Positions 44,359-54,667 of a stretch of 64,000 bases of DNA are shown piece by piece (position 1 is the stretch's first letter; each line of letters opens with the position of its first letter). Below the pieces are notes generated by a model that saw only the letters and a list, made by a program, of their open reading frames with translations, did not search any database and was not told the origin of the DNA. The translations under genes were made by a program, and so were the position numbers. The stretch is from Lederbergia citrea. GTDB lineage: Bacteria; Bacillota; Bacilli; Bacillales; Bacillaceae_C. The stretch is from positions 868,001 through 932,000 of the forward strand of contig NZ_JAGYPH010000002.1 of assembly GCF_018343525.1 (NCBI RefSeq). The letters run 5' to 3'.

Positions 44359-46446
44359 ATGGCAGAGTATAAGCTTCAAGGACTTTCTTGTGCAAATTGC
44401 GCTCGGGAGATGGAAGAGGAAATCCAGAAGCTCGACCATGGAGATGATGCAAAAATATTATTTAATTCAAGCAAGCTCATTGTTTCTGATGATATTGCTT
44501 TGCATAAGGTAGAAAAAATACTGGCTGGCGATGGAGCTGCACTCGTAAAAGAGTCGGCTGAAGGGTCGGACCATCAGCATGACCACAGCCGCGGAAACGG
44601 GAAAAGGCTTCTTTTATTTATTGGCCTGTCTTTCCTATTATTCGCAGCGGCCATCATTACTGAAAGCTATTGGAATGAAACAGCTGCTATCATTTTATAC
44701 TTATCTGGAGCGGCTTTAAGTGGATATTCCACGTTTTTGAAAGGATTGAAAAATCTTTTTAAATTTAAATTTAATATTGATACGCTCATGACGATTGCTT
44801 TAATTGGCGCTTTTGGCATCGGCGAATGGAAGGAAGCGACACTTGTCGCGATTTTATTCGGTATTAATGAATATCTTGAAGGACTAGGCATGGAAAAAGC
44901 ACGGAAATCGATGGAGACCTTACTTAAGGTTGCTCCAAAAGAAGCGATTCTTGTGACGGGGCAAGCAGAAAAAATTATTCAGATCACTGATTTGCAAGTT
45001 GGGGATATTGTGCTCGTAAAAGCGGGGGCAAAAATACCGTCAGACGGAATGGTCGTAGATGGAAAAAGCTCTGTGAATGAAGCGGCCATTACAGGTGAAT
45101 CCATGCCTGTCGATAAATCGATTGGAGAAGAAGTCTTCGGTGGAAGCATTAATAATGAAGGTGTATTAAGGGTGAAAATCAGCAAAGCATACGAAGATTC
45201 ATCACTTGCAAAAATCCTTCACTTAGTAGAGGAAGCGCAGGAAACAAAAACACCGACGGAGCAATTTATCAATCGGTTTGCCAAATATTATACTCCACTA
45301 ATTATCGTCGTTGCTGCAGTTGTTATGCTTATTCCGCCATTATTTAATGGTGACTGGGGAGCCTGGTTTTACCAAGGGCTTGCTGTGTTAATTGTCGGCT
45401 GCCCTTGTGCGCTCATTATTTCTTCGCCGATTGCCATTATTTCTGGGATTGCACGAAACGCCAGAAACGGAATTTTAATTAAAGGCGGCGTGTTTTTGGA
45501 ACAGCTTGGTCGAATTGAAACGATTGCTTTCGATAAAACCGGTACACTGACCAAGGGGGAGCCCCACGTTGAGAAAATGGTTGTTTATGACGAAAGTCAA
45601 TTTTTACAAATAGCTGGATCTATTGAAAAGACCTCTTCGCACCCTTTGGCGAAAGCAGTGATGAAAAAAGTCGAAGAGCATTCGATTTTACTAACAGAGC
45701 CTTCGGAAATCGATACTATCGCAGGCCAAGGTATAGAGGCAGTGGTAAATGGCAAAAAATATTGGCTCGGCAATGAAGCGAGTATTCGACAGGACGCATT
45801 GACACAAAAGGTTCGTTCAGATGTTGAGATGTTAAAAAATGAAGGATTCACCTTAGTTGCTGTATCCAACGAGAAACGTGTACTCGGGCTATTCGGGATT
45901 GCGGACGAGATTAGACCGGAAAGTAAAAATATCGTGGCAGAGCTATATAAAGCTGGGGTGAAAAGCACTGTCATGCTTACGGGAGATCACCATAAAACCG
46001 CGGAAAAAGTAGCTGCCGCGACTGGATTGACGGATTATTACGCAAGTCTGCTTCCTGATATGAAAGTGGAAAAAGTGAAAGAACTGACTAGGACGGGAAA
46101 AACAGCCATGGTCGGCGATGGTATTAATGATGCGCCTGCCCTAGCAACTGCGGATCTCGGAATCGCGATGGGCAAAGGGACGGATAGCGCAATTGAAACG
46201 GCTGATGTTGTTCTGATGCAGGATCACCTCGGCAAATTGCCGATGGCGGTTAAAATAGCTAAAAGGGTGAATGCGATTATTAAATTGAACATCTCGCTTG
46301 CACTTGGATTAAAAATCATTGCCCTTTTGCTCACCATCCCCGGCTTACTCACACTGTGGATTGCGATCCTTTCTGACATGGGGGCTACCGTGCTGGTCAC
46401 CTTAATCAGTTTGACAGTACTCTTCGAAAAACGTACATTGAAATAG
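44359..46446 (+). CDS. cadA: Zn/Cd/Pb-exporting P-type ATPase (CadA type)
   Basis: A 695-residue P1B-2 ATPase. The N-terminal metal domain has Cys11-Ala-Asn-Cys14 and a His/Asp stretch (SDHQHDHSRG). The membrane site is Cys348-Pro-Cys350; phosphorylation is at Asp391 (DKTGTLT), with [10 protein letters not shown] near the end. Exports divalent soft metals. AAGGAGG precedes the ATG; operon with the CzrA-type regulator. Confidence 0.93.
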   Translation: MAEYKLQGLSCANCAREMEEEIQKLDHGDDAKILFNSSKLIVSDDIALHKVEKILAGDGAALVKESAEGSDHQHDHSRGNGKRLLLFIGLSFLLFAAAIITESYWNETAAIILYLSGAALSGYSTFLKGLKNLFKFKFNIDTLMTIALIGAFGIGEWKEATLVAILFGINEYLEGLGMEKARKSMETLLKVAPKEAILVTGQAEKIIQITDLQVGDIVLVKAGAKIPSDGMVVDGKSSVNEAAITGESMPVDKSIGEEVFGGSINNEGVLRVKISKAYEDSSLAKILHLVEEAQETKTPTEQFINRFAKYYTPLIIVVAAVVMLIPPLFNGDWGAWFYQGLAVLIVGCPCALIISSPIAIISGIARNARNGILIKGGVFLEQLGRIETIAFDKTGTLTKGEPHVEKMVVYDESQFLQIAGSIEKTSSHPLAKAVMKKVEEHSILLTEPSEIDTIAGQGIEAVVNGKKYWLGNEASIRQDALTQKVRSDVEMLKNEGFTLVAVSNEKRVLGLFGIADEIRPESKNIVAELYKAGVKSTVMLTGDHHKTAEKVAAATGLTDYYASLLPDMKVEKVKELTRTGKTAMVGDGINDAPALATADLGIAMGKGTDSAIETADVVLMQDHLGKLPMAVKIAKRVNAIIKLNISLALGLKIIALLLTIPGLLTLWIAILSDMGATVLVTLISLTVLFEKRTLK

Positions 46447-46506
46447 TATGAACCTGTTCCCACGGGGGCCCCTGTGGTCCCCGAAAATTGGAGGGAGGCT
46501 ATGTTG

Positions 46507-47208
46507 ATGGAGAAAGTGCTTGTTGTCGATGATGAGCCTTCGATTGTTACGCTGCTGCGATTCAATTTGGAAAAGGCCGGATATTCGGTCATCACAGCGC
46601 CTGATGGAAAAGCCGGATTAAAGATGGCGATGGAAGAGTCACCGGACTTTATTGTTCTTGATTTGATGCTTCCTGGCATGGATGGAATGGATGTCTGCAA
46701 GACGCTGAGGCAGGAAAAAATCAAGACGCCGATTTTAATGCTGACAGCGAGGGATGATGAGTTCGATAAAGTACTTGGTCTAGAACTCGGGGCGGATGAC
46801 TATTTGACAAAGCCGTTTAGCCCACGCGAAGTCATTGCTAGGGTAAAAGCGATTTTACGCCGGACGAATATGAATGAAACACCTGCCGCTACTGAAGATC
46901 AGGTTTCAGTTATTAAGATTGGCGAACTGACCATTTATCCTGACAAATATGAAGCGGAACTATCAGGTACAAAGTTAGAATTGACACCGAAAGAATTTGA
47001 GCTTCTGCTGTATCTAGCAAATAATCAAGGCAAGGTTTTAAATCGCCATCAGCTTCTTGATGCAGTATGGAACTATGATTTTGCAGGGGATTCCCGCATC
47101 GTTGATGTTCATATTAGTCATTTACGAGAAAAAATTGAAGAGGATACGAAGCAGCCGCTCTATATTAAGACGATCAGAGGTTTCGGCTATAAACTGGAGA
47201 AACCATAA
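46507..47208 (+). CDS. phoP: Response regulator PhoP
   Basis: A 233-residue OmpR-class regulator. The receiver has Asp9/10, phospho-acceptor Asp52 and Lys102; the winged-helix domain ends KTIRGFGYKLE. ATG 46507 is chosen at eight bases from GAGGGAGG. Its stop overlaps the phoR start (TAATG). The phosphate-uptake genes directly downstream and a Pho box before pstS identify it as PhoP. Confidence 0.9.
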   Translation: MEKVLVVDDEPSIVTLLRFNLEKAGYSVITAPDGKAGLKMAMEESPDFIVLDLMLPGMDGMDVCKTLRQEKIKTPILMLTARDDEFDKVLGLELGADDYLTKPFSPREVIARVKAILRRTNMNETPAATEDQVSVIKIGELTIYPDKYEAELSGTKLELTPKEFELLLYLANNQGKVLNRHQLLDAVWNYDFAGDSRIVDVHISHLREKIEEDTKQPLYIKTIRGFGYKLEKP

Positions 47209-48989
47209 TGATACATAAACTATGGGTTAGAATTACATTTTCTTTTTTGCTGCTCATGTCGTCACTACTGCTTTTATCTGGATTTTTTCTGGCCGAAATA
47301 ATGAAAAATACATATTATGATTTGAAAAAAAATCAATTGTCCCAAACGGCAAGCCTAGTGTTAAAGTCCATTGAGATGAATGGGGCTCAAACGCAAGCTG
47401 AACTGCAAAACACGATAACCGAATTGTCTACAACAATCAATCCGCGTCTTACGATGATCAACCGGGATGGTACAGTTTTGGCAGATTCAGAAGATGATCC
47501 TCGTAAAATGGAAAACCATATTAATCGACCAGAGGTTCAGCAAGTGATTAAGGACCATAAAAAATCAGGCCTTTCAATTAGATATAGCGGTACGCTCGGA
47601 TACAGCATGATGTATGTAACAATTCCCATTAATCAAGATGGCGAAGTTGCTGGAGTGATGAGAGCATCGCTAATGCTTATAAATATTGAGCATGCCATCC
47701 GAAAACTGTGGCTGAGTCTAGCCTTAGTTCTATTTACCGCCTTGCTGCTGACAGGCCTGATTGGCATGAGATTAGCAAAAGGGATATCCGGCCCTGTGGA
47801 AGAAATGATCATGGTATCGGAAAAACTCAAGGAAAAAGATTATACCGCCAGGGTAAAAACAGAGCCAAAAGGCGAACTTGGTCTATTAGCAAATGCAATC
47901 AATGTCCTTGCATCTAGCTTGAAAAATCAAATGGAAAAAATACAGGAAAATGAGCAGCGGCTTTCTGGCGTCTTAACGAATATGATGAGCGGAGTTTTAC
48001 TTGTAAACACTGAAGGACGTATTCTTTTAGGGAATAGAGCGATGGGACATATGCTTGGAGAAGCGCCAGACTCTTTTACAGGAAAGCTTCACATGGAAGT
48101 AGGCAGAAATGTCGATCTCAGCGCTTTAATCGAACTTTGTTTGAAAACAGGCAAGGAAATTAGAGATGAGGTCCATCTTTTTCATCCAAAAGAACGGATA
48201 TTAGATGCTCACCTTGCCCCATATGTTGGTGAAAGTGGAGAAGTGAAGGGGATTATTGCGGTGCTGCACGATGTCACCGATATTCGCCGATTAGAGAAAA
48301 TGAGAAGTGAATTTGTTGCAAATGTATCCCATGAATTAAAAACGCCGATCACTTCTGTGAAAGGATTTGCCGAGACATTACTTGACGGTGCTATGGAAGA
48401 TGAGGAATTATGCAGGAGTTTCCTGACGATCATTTATGACGAGAGTGATCGGCTGCACAGGCTGATAAAGGATATTCTTTATCTCTCAAGTATCGAACAT
48501 CACCGTATTCCGCTTACGATTGAAAATGTGAATTTGACGCAAGCAGTATATGGAACGGCAGATACGGTTAAAGAAGGGGCGGCAAAAAAGAATATAGACA
48601 TGACATTTCCAGAGAAGAAAGATGTATGGATTGAAGGAGAAAGAGATCGGATTCAGCAAATTATTTTAAATCTTCTTTCCAACGCTATTTCCTATACCCC
48701 TGAAGGTGGCGAAATATCCGTTACCATTACTGAGCAGGAAAATGAAGTGAAGCTGCGAATTTCCGATACTGGAATTGGAATTGCTCAAAAAGAGTTGCCA
48801 CGAATCTTTGAACGGTTTTATCGAGTGGACAAAGCGCGATCACGCAACTCAGGTGGAACAGGTCTTGGTCTGGCGATTGTAAAGCACCTAGTAGATTCGC
48901 ATCACGGAACAATTAACGTTGAAAGTATGGAGGGCGAAGGTACAACGTTTATTGTTACCCTTCCCAAAAAGCAAGAACAAGAAATATGA
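47208..48989 (+). CDS. phoR: Sensor histidine kinase PhoR
   Basis: A 593-residue membrane kinase. TM1 is at about 10-30, the extracellular PAS-like domain at 35-165, TM2 at 168-188, then HAMP, PAS (about 250-360), HisKA with His375 (VSHELKTP), and the ATPase domain with NLLSNAISYTPEGG, SDTGIGI and GGTGLGLAIV. It phosphorylates PhoP when phosphate is scarce. Starts one base inside phoP's stop. Confidence 0.92.
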   Translation: MIHKLWVRITFSFLLLMSSLLLLSGFFLAEIMKNTYYDLKKNQLSQTASLVLKSIEMNGAQTQAELQNTITELSTTINPRLTMINRDGTVLADSEDDPRKMENHINRPEVQQVIKDHKKSGLSIRYSGTLGYSMMYVTIPINQDGEVAGVMRASLMLINIEHAIRKLWLSLALVLFTALLLTGLIGMRLAKGISGPVEEMIMVSEKLKEKDYTARVKTEPKGELGLLANAINVLASSLKNQMEKIQENEQRLSGVLTNMMSGVLLVNTEGRILLGNRAMGHMLGEAPDSFTGKLHMEVGRNVDLSALIELCLKTGKEIRDEVHLFHPKERILDAHLAPYVGESGEVKGIIAVLHDVTDIRRLEKMRSEFVANVSHELKTPITSVKGFAETLLDGAMEDEELCRSFLTIIYDESDRLHRLIKDILYLSSIEHHRIPLTIENVNLTQAVYGTADTVKEGAAKKNIDMTFPEKKDVWIEGERDRIQQIILNLLSNAISYTPEGGEISVTITEQENEVKLRISDTGIGIAQKELPRIFERFYRVDKARSRNSGGTGLGLAIVKHLVDSHHGTINVESMEGEGTTFIVTLPKKQEQEI

Positions 48990-48993
48990 CAAC

Positions 48994-49056
48994 CTGACGG
49001 CCGATAAACCGAGTCCGACGGCCAATCAACAGTACAAACGCCAATTAAATCAACAT
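48994..49056. repeat. Weak 21-bp triplet repeat
   Basis: GACGGCCGATAAACC, GACGGCCAATCAACAG and ACGCCAATTAAATC start at about 48996, 49017 and 49038, spaced 20-21 bp. A possible small member of the repeat class seen elsewhere in this window. Confidence 0.4.
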
Positions 49057-49088
49057 GCCCCGCATTCTTACTAAGGATGCGGGGCTTC
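49057..49088 (+). terminator. Terminator of phoPR
   Basis: GCCCCGCAT...ATGCGGGGC followed by TTCTATATTT. Confidence 0.7.
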
Positions 49089-49181
49089 TATATTTCTACA
49101 TAACCGGACTTTGCTCTATAGCGGGAAAATATTCCAGTATAGATACACCCAATCTTAGGCTAAAATAACTTCAATCGCATC

Positions 49182-49209
49182 TTTACACAATCTTAACAAA
49201 TCATTCATA
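49182..49209 (+). promoter_or_regulatory. Pho box (PhoP site) of the pst operon
   Basis: TTTACA, TTAACA and TTCATA occur in a row at exact 11-bp intervals (49182, 49193, 49204), matching the TTAACA-N5 direct repeats of the Bacillus Pho box. A fourth, weaker half (TTCAAT) lies 12 bp upstream. Confidence 0.85.
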
Positions 49210-49287
49210 CCAGCTTAATCATGAAGGTTTATATTAAATATGCAAGCAGATAATAGATTACAAAAAAAACAGAGGTGGGGTTCTCTC

Positions 49288-50205
49288 ATGAAGAAAAATT
49301 TATTGGCTGCATTTAGTTTTGTTCTTATTCTCACATTGGCTTTGGTAGGGTGTGGTAACACTAACACACAACCTGAAACAAAAACATCACCAGAGTCGAA
49401 TGTTAAAAATGAAGAAGGAAAAGAATCAGCATCAGGATCAATTACTGCCGTAGGTTCTAGCGCATTGCAACCTTTAGTTGAAGCAGCCGCTCAACAATTT
49501 GCAGCTGAAAATGCAGGTGCAGTCATAAATGTTCAAGGTGGAGGAAGCGGCACTGGCTTAAGTAAAATAAGCGAAGGTGCAGTAGATATCGGTAACTCTG
49601 ATGTTTTCGCAGAAGAAAAAGAAGGAATCCCAGCTGAAAAGCTAGTTGATCATAAAGTAGCTGTGGTAGGAATGGGACCAGTCACTCACCCTGAAGTAGG
49701 GGTTAAAGATATTACCCAAGATCAATTAATAGATATTTTTACAGGAAAAGTTACAAACTGGAAAGAACTTGGTGGGAAAGACCAAAAGATCGTCATCATT
49801 AATCGCGCCCAAGGATCTGGTACACGTGCGACATTCGAACAATTCGGTCTAAAAGGTGCTGAGCCAATCGCAGCACAAGAACAAGATTCTTCAGGTACGG
49901 TACGTAAAATTGTTAGCGAAACTCCAGGAGCTATCAGCTACCTTGCATTCTCATACTTCGATGATTCAATTGTAGCTTTATCTTTGGATGGAAATGAGCC
50001 AACGCAAGAGAATGTTGAAACAGATGCTTGGAAAATTTGGGCATACCAACATATGTATACGAACGGTGAAGCAACTGGTTTAACTAAGGCATTCATAGAT
50101 TATATTCTATCACCTGAAATTCAAGACACTTTGGTGAAAGAAATGGATTACCTGCCAGTCACAGGAATGAAAGTAGAACGTGATGCAGAAGGAAACGTAA
50201 AATAA
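49288..50205 (+). CDS. pstS: Phosphate-binding lipoprotein PstS
   Basis: A 305-residue extracellular phosphate receptor. The lipobox is LVGC (Cys22); phosphate-binding motifs include GSSALQPL, GGGSGTGL, GNSDVF and RAQGSGTRATF. Delivers phosphate to PstCA. ATG 49288 follows GAGGTGGG. Preceded by a Pho box. Confidence 0.95.
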   Translation: MKKNLLAAFSFVLILTLALVGCGNTNTQPETKTSPESNVKNEEGKESASGSITAVGSSALQPLVEAAAQQFAAENAGAVINVQGGGSGTGLSKISEGAVDIGNSDVFAEEKEGIPAEKLVDHKVAVVGMGPVTHPEVGVKDITQDQLIDIFTGKVTNWKELGGKDQKIVIINRAQGSGTRATFEQFGLKGAEPIAAQEQDSSGTVRKIVSETPGAISYLAFSYFDDSIVALSLDGNEPTQENVETDAWKIWAYQHMYTNGEATGLTKAFIDYILSPEIQDTLVKEMDYLPVTGMKVERDAEGNVK

Positions 50206-50254
50206 AAAGCGGTAGCGCCTTGCTAGGAGCTGGAGCTAAATTAAATTAAATAAT

Positions 50255-50318
50255 GTAGCGATAACAAGGGTGGCAAATTTAGAAGGGGAACTTCTTTGTA
50301 GCCTCCCTTGTCGCTTTG
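50255..50318 (+). promoter_or_regulatory. Hairpin between pstS and pstC
   Basis: AGCGATAACAAGGG pairs with CCCTTGTCGCTTT; an inner GGC...GCC and AGAAG...CTTCT extend it. It could attenuate or stabilise the message so that pstS is made in excess over the permease genes, as is usual for this operon. Confidence 0.55.
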
Positions 50319-50336
50319 AAGAAAGGAGCTGTCAAC

Positions 50337-51272
50337 TTGGAGCAACTTGCAGACAATAATCATCAAGCTCAATTGTTGAAGCCAAATAAAAAAGTAAGGA
50401 TTGAACGTACTGGAAAAATGCTGACATTCGCTGCCGTCGGCTTAACGATCGCCATTGCATTTGCAATACTATTTCTCGTCACATCAAAAGGGTTATCTAC
50501 TTTTATTATTAATAAAGGCAGTATCGTCGAGTTTTTTTCAGGCGTGAAATGGAATCCAGGTGTGATGAATGACTTAGGAAAACCGATCATCGGGGCACTG
50601 CCTTTCATTATTGGTTCCTTTGCGGTCACCTTTTTATCTGCACTCGTTTGTGCGCCAGTTGCAATTGGAGCTGCCGTCTTTATGACGGAAATATCTCCAA
50701 GCTTCGGAAAGAAGATTTTACAGCCCGTCATTGAACTCCTCGTTGGCATTCCGTCAGTCGTTTATGGATTCATTGGCCTAACTGTCGTAGTTCCGTTTAT
50801 CAGAGATCATCTTACCGGAAGTGGATTTGGGATAGCTGCAGGTACAGTTGTGTTATCGGTCATGATTTTACCGACGATCACAAGTTTATCGGCAGATGCA
50901 ATTAGAGGAGTTCCGAGACAGCTGCGGGAAGCGTCACTTGCACTCGGTGCAACGCGCTGGCAGACGATCTATCGGGTCGTTTTGAAAACTGCACGTCCGG
51001 GCTTATTGACCGCGGTCATTTTCGGAATGGCACGTGCTTTCGGGGAAGCACTAGCCGTTCAAATGGTGATTGGTAACTCAAGCGTCATTCCTCATTCCCT
51101 GTTTGAGCCTGCTTCTACATTAACGAGTATTTTGACAATGGGTATGGGTTATACGGTCATGGGCCAAGCGGAAAATAATGCACTATGGTCATTGGCACTC
51201 GTATTGTTATTGATGTCACTAATTTTTATCATTGCAGTCAGAATGATTGGAAAGGGGAGGAAAGAAGCATGA
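50337..51272 (+). CDS. pstC: Phosphate ABC permease PstC
   Basis: A 311-residue permease with six helices. The ABC EAA loop is visible as REASLALGATRWQTIYRVVL. TTG 50337, eight bases after AAAGGAG, is preferred over an upstream TTG that overlaps the hairpin. Its stop overlaps the pstA start (ATGA). Confidence 0.93.
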   Translation: MEQLADNNHQAQLLKPNKKVRIERTGKMLTFAAVGLTIAIAFAILFLVTSKGLSTFIINKGSIVEFFSGVKWNPGVMNDLGKPIIGALPFIIGSFAVTFLSALVCAPVAIGAAVFMTEISPSFGKKILQPVIELLVGIPSVVYGFIGLTVVVPFIRDHLTGSGFGIAAGTVVLSVMILPTITSLSADAIRGVPRQLREASLALGATRWQTIYRVVLKTARPGLLTAVIFGMARAFGEALAVQMVIGNSSVIPHSLFEPASTLTSILTMGMGYTVMGQAENNALWSLALVLLLMSLIFIIAVRMIGKGRKEA

Positions 51273-52153
51273 ATGCAAAGCTAGCAGATCGGATTGCTAC
51301 CATTACTTTTTATTTGATTGCTTTTATTATCGTACTCGTTCTTGCAAGTCTTCTAGGCTATGTTCTGTATCACGGATTACCAAAGCTAAGCTGGCACTTC
51401 ATTTCTTCCCCGCCGCAAATTTTTAAAGCAGGCGGAGGCGTAGGGCCGCAGTTTTTCAACTCTTTTTATTTGCTCGTGCTTACGATGGTAATCACGATTC
51501 CTATCTCGCTAGGTGCAGGCATTTATATGGCTGAGTATGCCAAAAAAAATGCGTGGACGGATTTTATTAGGACGATGATTGAAGTCTTATCTTCGCTTCC
51601 ATCCATCGTAGTCGGCTTGTTCGGATTCTTGTTTTTCGTGATTTATATGGGTTGGGGATTCTCAATCTTGTCAGGCGCACTTGCTTTAGCAGTATTTAAT
51701 TTGCCACTGATGGTACGCGTTGTAGAGGAATCGGTTCGTAACATTCCACGTCAGCAAAGGGAAGCGGGACTTGCGCTTGGTGTCTCGCGCTGGGAAACAA
51801 TTACTTCCATTATATTACCTGCAGCATTACCAGGGATTATTACGGGTGTTATTTTGGCCTCGGGAAGAGTGTTTGGAGAAGCGGCTGCTTTAATATACAC
51901 AGCTGGAATGAGCACACCGAATCTAGATTTTACAAATTGGAATCCATTATCTCCGACTTCGCCATTAAATCCGATGCGGCCTGCGGAAACTTTGGCCGTT
52001 CATATTTGGAAAATTAACGGAGAAGGAATTATGCCAGATGCCGAAGCCGTTTCGGATGGTGCTGCTGCTCTCCTCGTGTTGGCTATTTTAGTATTTAATC
52101 TTGGGGCACGCTGGATCGGCGGTCTTGTTCATCGGAAAATGACTTCCTCATAA
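51269..52153 (+). CDS. pstA: Phosphate ABC permease PstA
   Basis: A 294-residue permease, six helices, EAA loop REAGLALGVSRWETITSIIL. Pairs with PstC in the membrane. ATG 51269 overlaps the pstC stop by four bases; AAAGGGGAGG lies eight bases upstream. Confidence 0.94.
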   Translation: MNAKLADRIATITFYLIAFIIVLVLASLLGYVLYHGLPKLSWHFISSPPQIFKAGGGVGPQFFNSFYLLVLTMVITIPISLGAGIYMAEYAKKNAWTDFIRTMIEVLSSLPSIVVGLFGFLFFVIYMGWGFSILSGALALAVFNLPLMVRVVEESVRNIPRQQREAGLALGVSRWETITSIILPAALPGIITGVILASGRVFGEAAALIYTAGMSTPNLDFTNWNPLSPTSPLNPMRPAETLAVHIWKINGEGIMPDAEAVSDGAAALLVLAILVFNLGARWIGGLVHRKMTSS

Positions 52154-52180
52154 TATTTTTTATAAAAGGAGGGCGCATTA

Positions 52181-53017
52181 ATGGCCACCCAGACAATAAG
52201 AGAGAAACAAAGCGTTCATCATCATCAAGTTAACCGTCTAGCCCAGCTAAAAGCCGTTCCGAAAGAGATGGCGATGGAGACGGAAGGCCTACATGTTTAT
52301 TATGGAGACAAAGAGGCCATAAAAAATATCTCGTTATCATTTCCAAAAAATGCCGTGACCGCTCTGATTGGTCCATCTGGTTGCGGAAAATCAACGTATT
52401 TACGCAGCTTAAACCGGATGAATGATGAAGTAGAAAACTGCAGAATTGAAGGCAGTATTTTATATAAAGGTGTCGATATTAACTCTCCAATGGCCAATGT
52501 GTTCGAAGTTAGAAAACAAATCGGCATGGTTTTTCAAAGACCAAATCCGTTTGCCAAATCGATTTATCAAAATGTTGCTTACGGTCCGACTCATCATGGA
52601 CTTAAGAACAAAAAGCGAATCGATGAAATTGTTGAAGACAGTTTACGGAAGGCCGCGCTATGGGATGAGGTGAAAGACAAGCTTCACCGTTCAGCACTAG
52701 CTTTATCAGGCGGGCAGCAGCAGCGGCTCTGTATTGCCAGAGCACTAGCCATGAATCCTGAAGTATTGCTTCTAGATGAACCGGCATCTGCACTTGATCC
52801 CGTTTCAACAGGGAAAATTGAAGAATTAATTGGTGAATTAAAGAAAGATTACACGATTATTATTGTTACGCACAACATGCAACAGGCAGCTCGAATCTCA
52901 GATTACACGGCATTTTTCTACATGGGGAAAGTGGTTGAATATGGCGAAACATCACAAATATTTACCAATCCACAAAACGAGCAAACCGAAAATTACATCT
53001 CTGGTAATTTTGGATAA
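52181..53017 (+). CDS. pstB: Phosphate ABC ATPase PstB (copy 1)
   Basis: A 278-residue ATPase. Walker A is GPSGCGKST, signature LSGGQQQRL, Walker [13 protein letters not shown] 30-residue His-rich N-terminal extension (SVHHHQVN) distinguishes it from copy 2. Equivalent to PstBA of B. subtilis. The Walker B Ala (EPAS) replaces the more common Thr. Confidence 0.94.
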   Translation: MATQTIREKQSVHHHQVNRLAQLKAVPKEMAMETEGLHVYYGDKEAIKNISLSFPKNAVTALIGPSGCGKSTYLRSLNRMNDEVENCRIEGSILYKGVDINSPMANVFEVRKQIGMVFQRPNPFAKSIYQNVAYGPTHHGLKNKKRIDEIVEDSLRKAALWDEVKDKLHRSALALSGGQQQRLCIARALAMNPEVLLLDEPASALDPVSTGKIEELIGELKKDYTIIIVTHNMQQAARISDYTAFFYMGKVVEYGETSQIFTNPQNEQTENYISGNFG

Positions 53018-53031
53018 AAGGCGGGATTAAC

Positions 53032-53817
53032 ATGACAGTTACGCTATTGAAAGCTAAAAAAGAGCAAACAGTCATTCAGACTGAAAATCTTAATTTTTAC
53101 TATGGTAAATCTCACGCTTTGAAAAATATCAATCTTGACATAAAAGAAAATCAAGTCACTGCATTAATTGGTCCATCTGGCTGCGGGAAATCTACTTTTC
53201 TTAGAACACTGAATAGGATGAACGATTTGATACCTGGCACAAGCACGGAAGGGAAAATTTTGATCGGTGATTTAGATGTCACGTCTCCTGATATAGATGC
53301 AGTAGATTTACGTAAACGAGTCGGAATGGTTTTTCAGCAAGCAAATCCATTCCCAATGTCAATCTATGACAATATTGCTTACGGGCCGCGCATTCATGGG
53401 CAGAAAAATAAGCAAGTGTTGGACGAGATTGTGGAATCCAGTTTACGAGCTGCAGCACTCTGGGATGAGGTAAAAGATAACCTCGGCAAGATTGCGACCG
53501 GTTTATCTGGGGGACAGCAGCAACGGCTTGTTCTCGCAAGAGTGCTCGCTGTAAAGCCGGAAATTATTTTAATGGATGAACCGACATCAGCACTAGATCC
53601 AGTTTCAACAGCGAAATTGGAACAATTAATTATGGAATTGAAAAAACAGTATACGATCATCATTGTCACCCACAACATGCAGCAGGCGGCTCGTGTTTCG
53701 GATGAAACGGCCTTTTTCCTTAATGGGGAAGTGGTGGAGTTTGCCAGCACGAATACCATTTTTACAAATCCTAAAAAGCAACAGACGGAAGATTATATAT
53801 CCGGACGTTTTGGTTAA
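53032..53817 (+). CDS. pstB: Phosphate ABC ATPase PstB (copy 2)
   Basis: A 261-residue ATPase with Walker [10 protein letters not shown], signature LSGGQQQRL and Walker [12 protein letters not shown]. Equivalent to PstBB. Starts 14 bp after copy 1. Two adjacent ATPase genes are normal for Bacillus pst operons. Confidence 0.94.
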   Translation: MTVTLLKAKKEQTVIQTENLNFYYGKSHALKNINLDIKENQVTALIGPSGCGKSTFLRTLNRMNDLIPGTSTEGKILIGDLDVTSPDIDAVDLRKRVGMVFQQANPFPMSIYDNIAYGPRIHGQKNKQVLDEIVESSLRAAALWDEVKDNLGKIATGLSGGQQQRLVLARVLAVKPEIILMDEPTSALDPVSTAKLEQLIMELKKQYTIIIVTHNMQQAARVSDETAFFLNGEVVEFASTNTIFTNPKKQQTEDYISGRFG

Positions 53818-53856
53818 GGGTAAATACCAATTTTATCGATAAAAGGAGGATATAAA

Positions 53857-54513
53857 ATGGCAATCAGAAGTCAGTTTGACGAGCGTTTGAATGAGCTCCA
53901 TCAGCAACTGCTTACAATGGGAACGATGGTGGAAGAAGCGGTGTATAAAGCGGTAAAATCTCTTACTGATAAAGATGTTAATCTTGCAAAATCAGTTGTG
54001 GAGTATGACAAAGCCATTAACGATGCGGAAATCGGAATTGAAAAAACATGCTTCACGTTAATCGCGTTGCAGCAGCCGGTTGGAAGTGACCTGCGCCGAA
54101 TTGCAACGACGTTAAAGGTCGCCACTGATTTGGAGCGGATGGCTGATCATGCAGTCAGCATTGCAAAAACAACATTAAGCCTTAAAGACGAAACTTACGC
54201 AAAGCCGCTGATAGATATACCGAAAATGGGTCAACTCGTTCAAGCAATTGTCCGCGACTCATTGGGCGCATATATTCAAATGGATCACGAGGCAGCTGTT
54301 GAGATTGCCAAACAGGATGATATCATCGACGATTATTTTAATATCATTTTTACCGATTTAATTGAACTGATGGGGAAAGACAAGAATATAATTAGCCAGG
54401 GCACCCACCTGTTGTTGGCGGCACAGTATTTAGAGCGAATCGGCGATTATGCCACTAATATATGTGAGTGGATTGTCTATATGTCAGTTGGTAAGATGGT
54501 TGAATTGAATTAG
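53857..54513 (+). CDS. phoU: Phosphate signalling protein PhoU
   Basis: A 218-residue protein with two three-helix bundles. Metal-binding E/DxxxD motifs are seen in DLERMADHAVSIA and YLERIGDYATNIC. Links Pst transport to PhoR signalling. Note that B. subtilis itself lacks a phoU in its pst operon. AGGAGG before the ATG; a terminator follows. Confidence 0.93.
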   Translation: MAIRSQFDERLNELHQQLLTMGTMVEEAVYKAVKSLTDKDVNLAKSVVEYDKAINDAEIGIEKTCFTLIALQQPVGSDLRRIATTLKVATDLERMADHAVSIAKTTLSLKDETYAKPLIDIPKMGQLVQAIVRDSLGAYIQMDHEAAVEIAKQDDIIDDYFNIIFTDLIELMGKDKNIISQGTHLLLAAQYLERIGDYATNICEWIVYMSVGKMVELN

Positions 54514-54547
54514 GCCCACAGTACCTGGGTCATTGCTGTTTTCTACA

Positions 54548-54575
54548 TGGACTTCTCTACGAAGTTCATTTTTTA
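54548..54575 (+). terminator. Terminator of the pst-phoU operon
   Basis: TGGACTTC-TCTAC-GAAGTTCA followed by six T. Confidence 0.8.
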
Positions 54576-54667
54576 TTTAGACTTGTGGCTAATCAATGTT
54601 AGTTCTTTGTCAACCTTGCTTGTTCGTGATACAATCTCGGAAATAAGAAGACGGCAGGTGAACAGAT

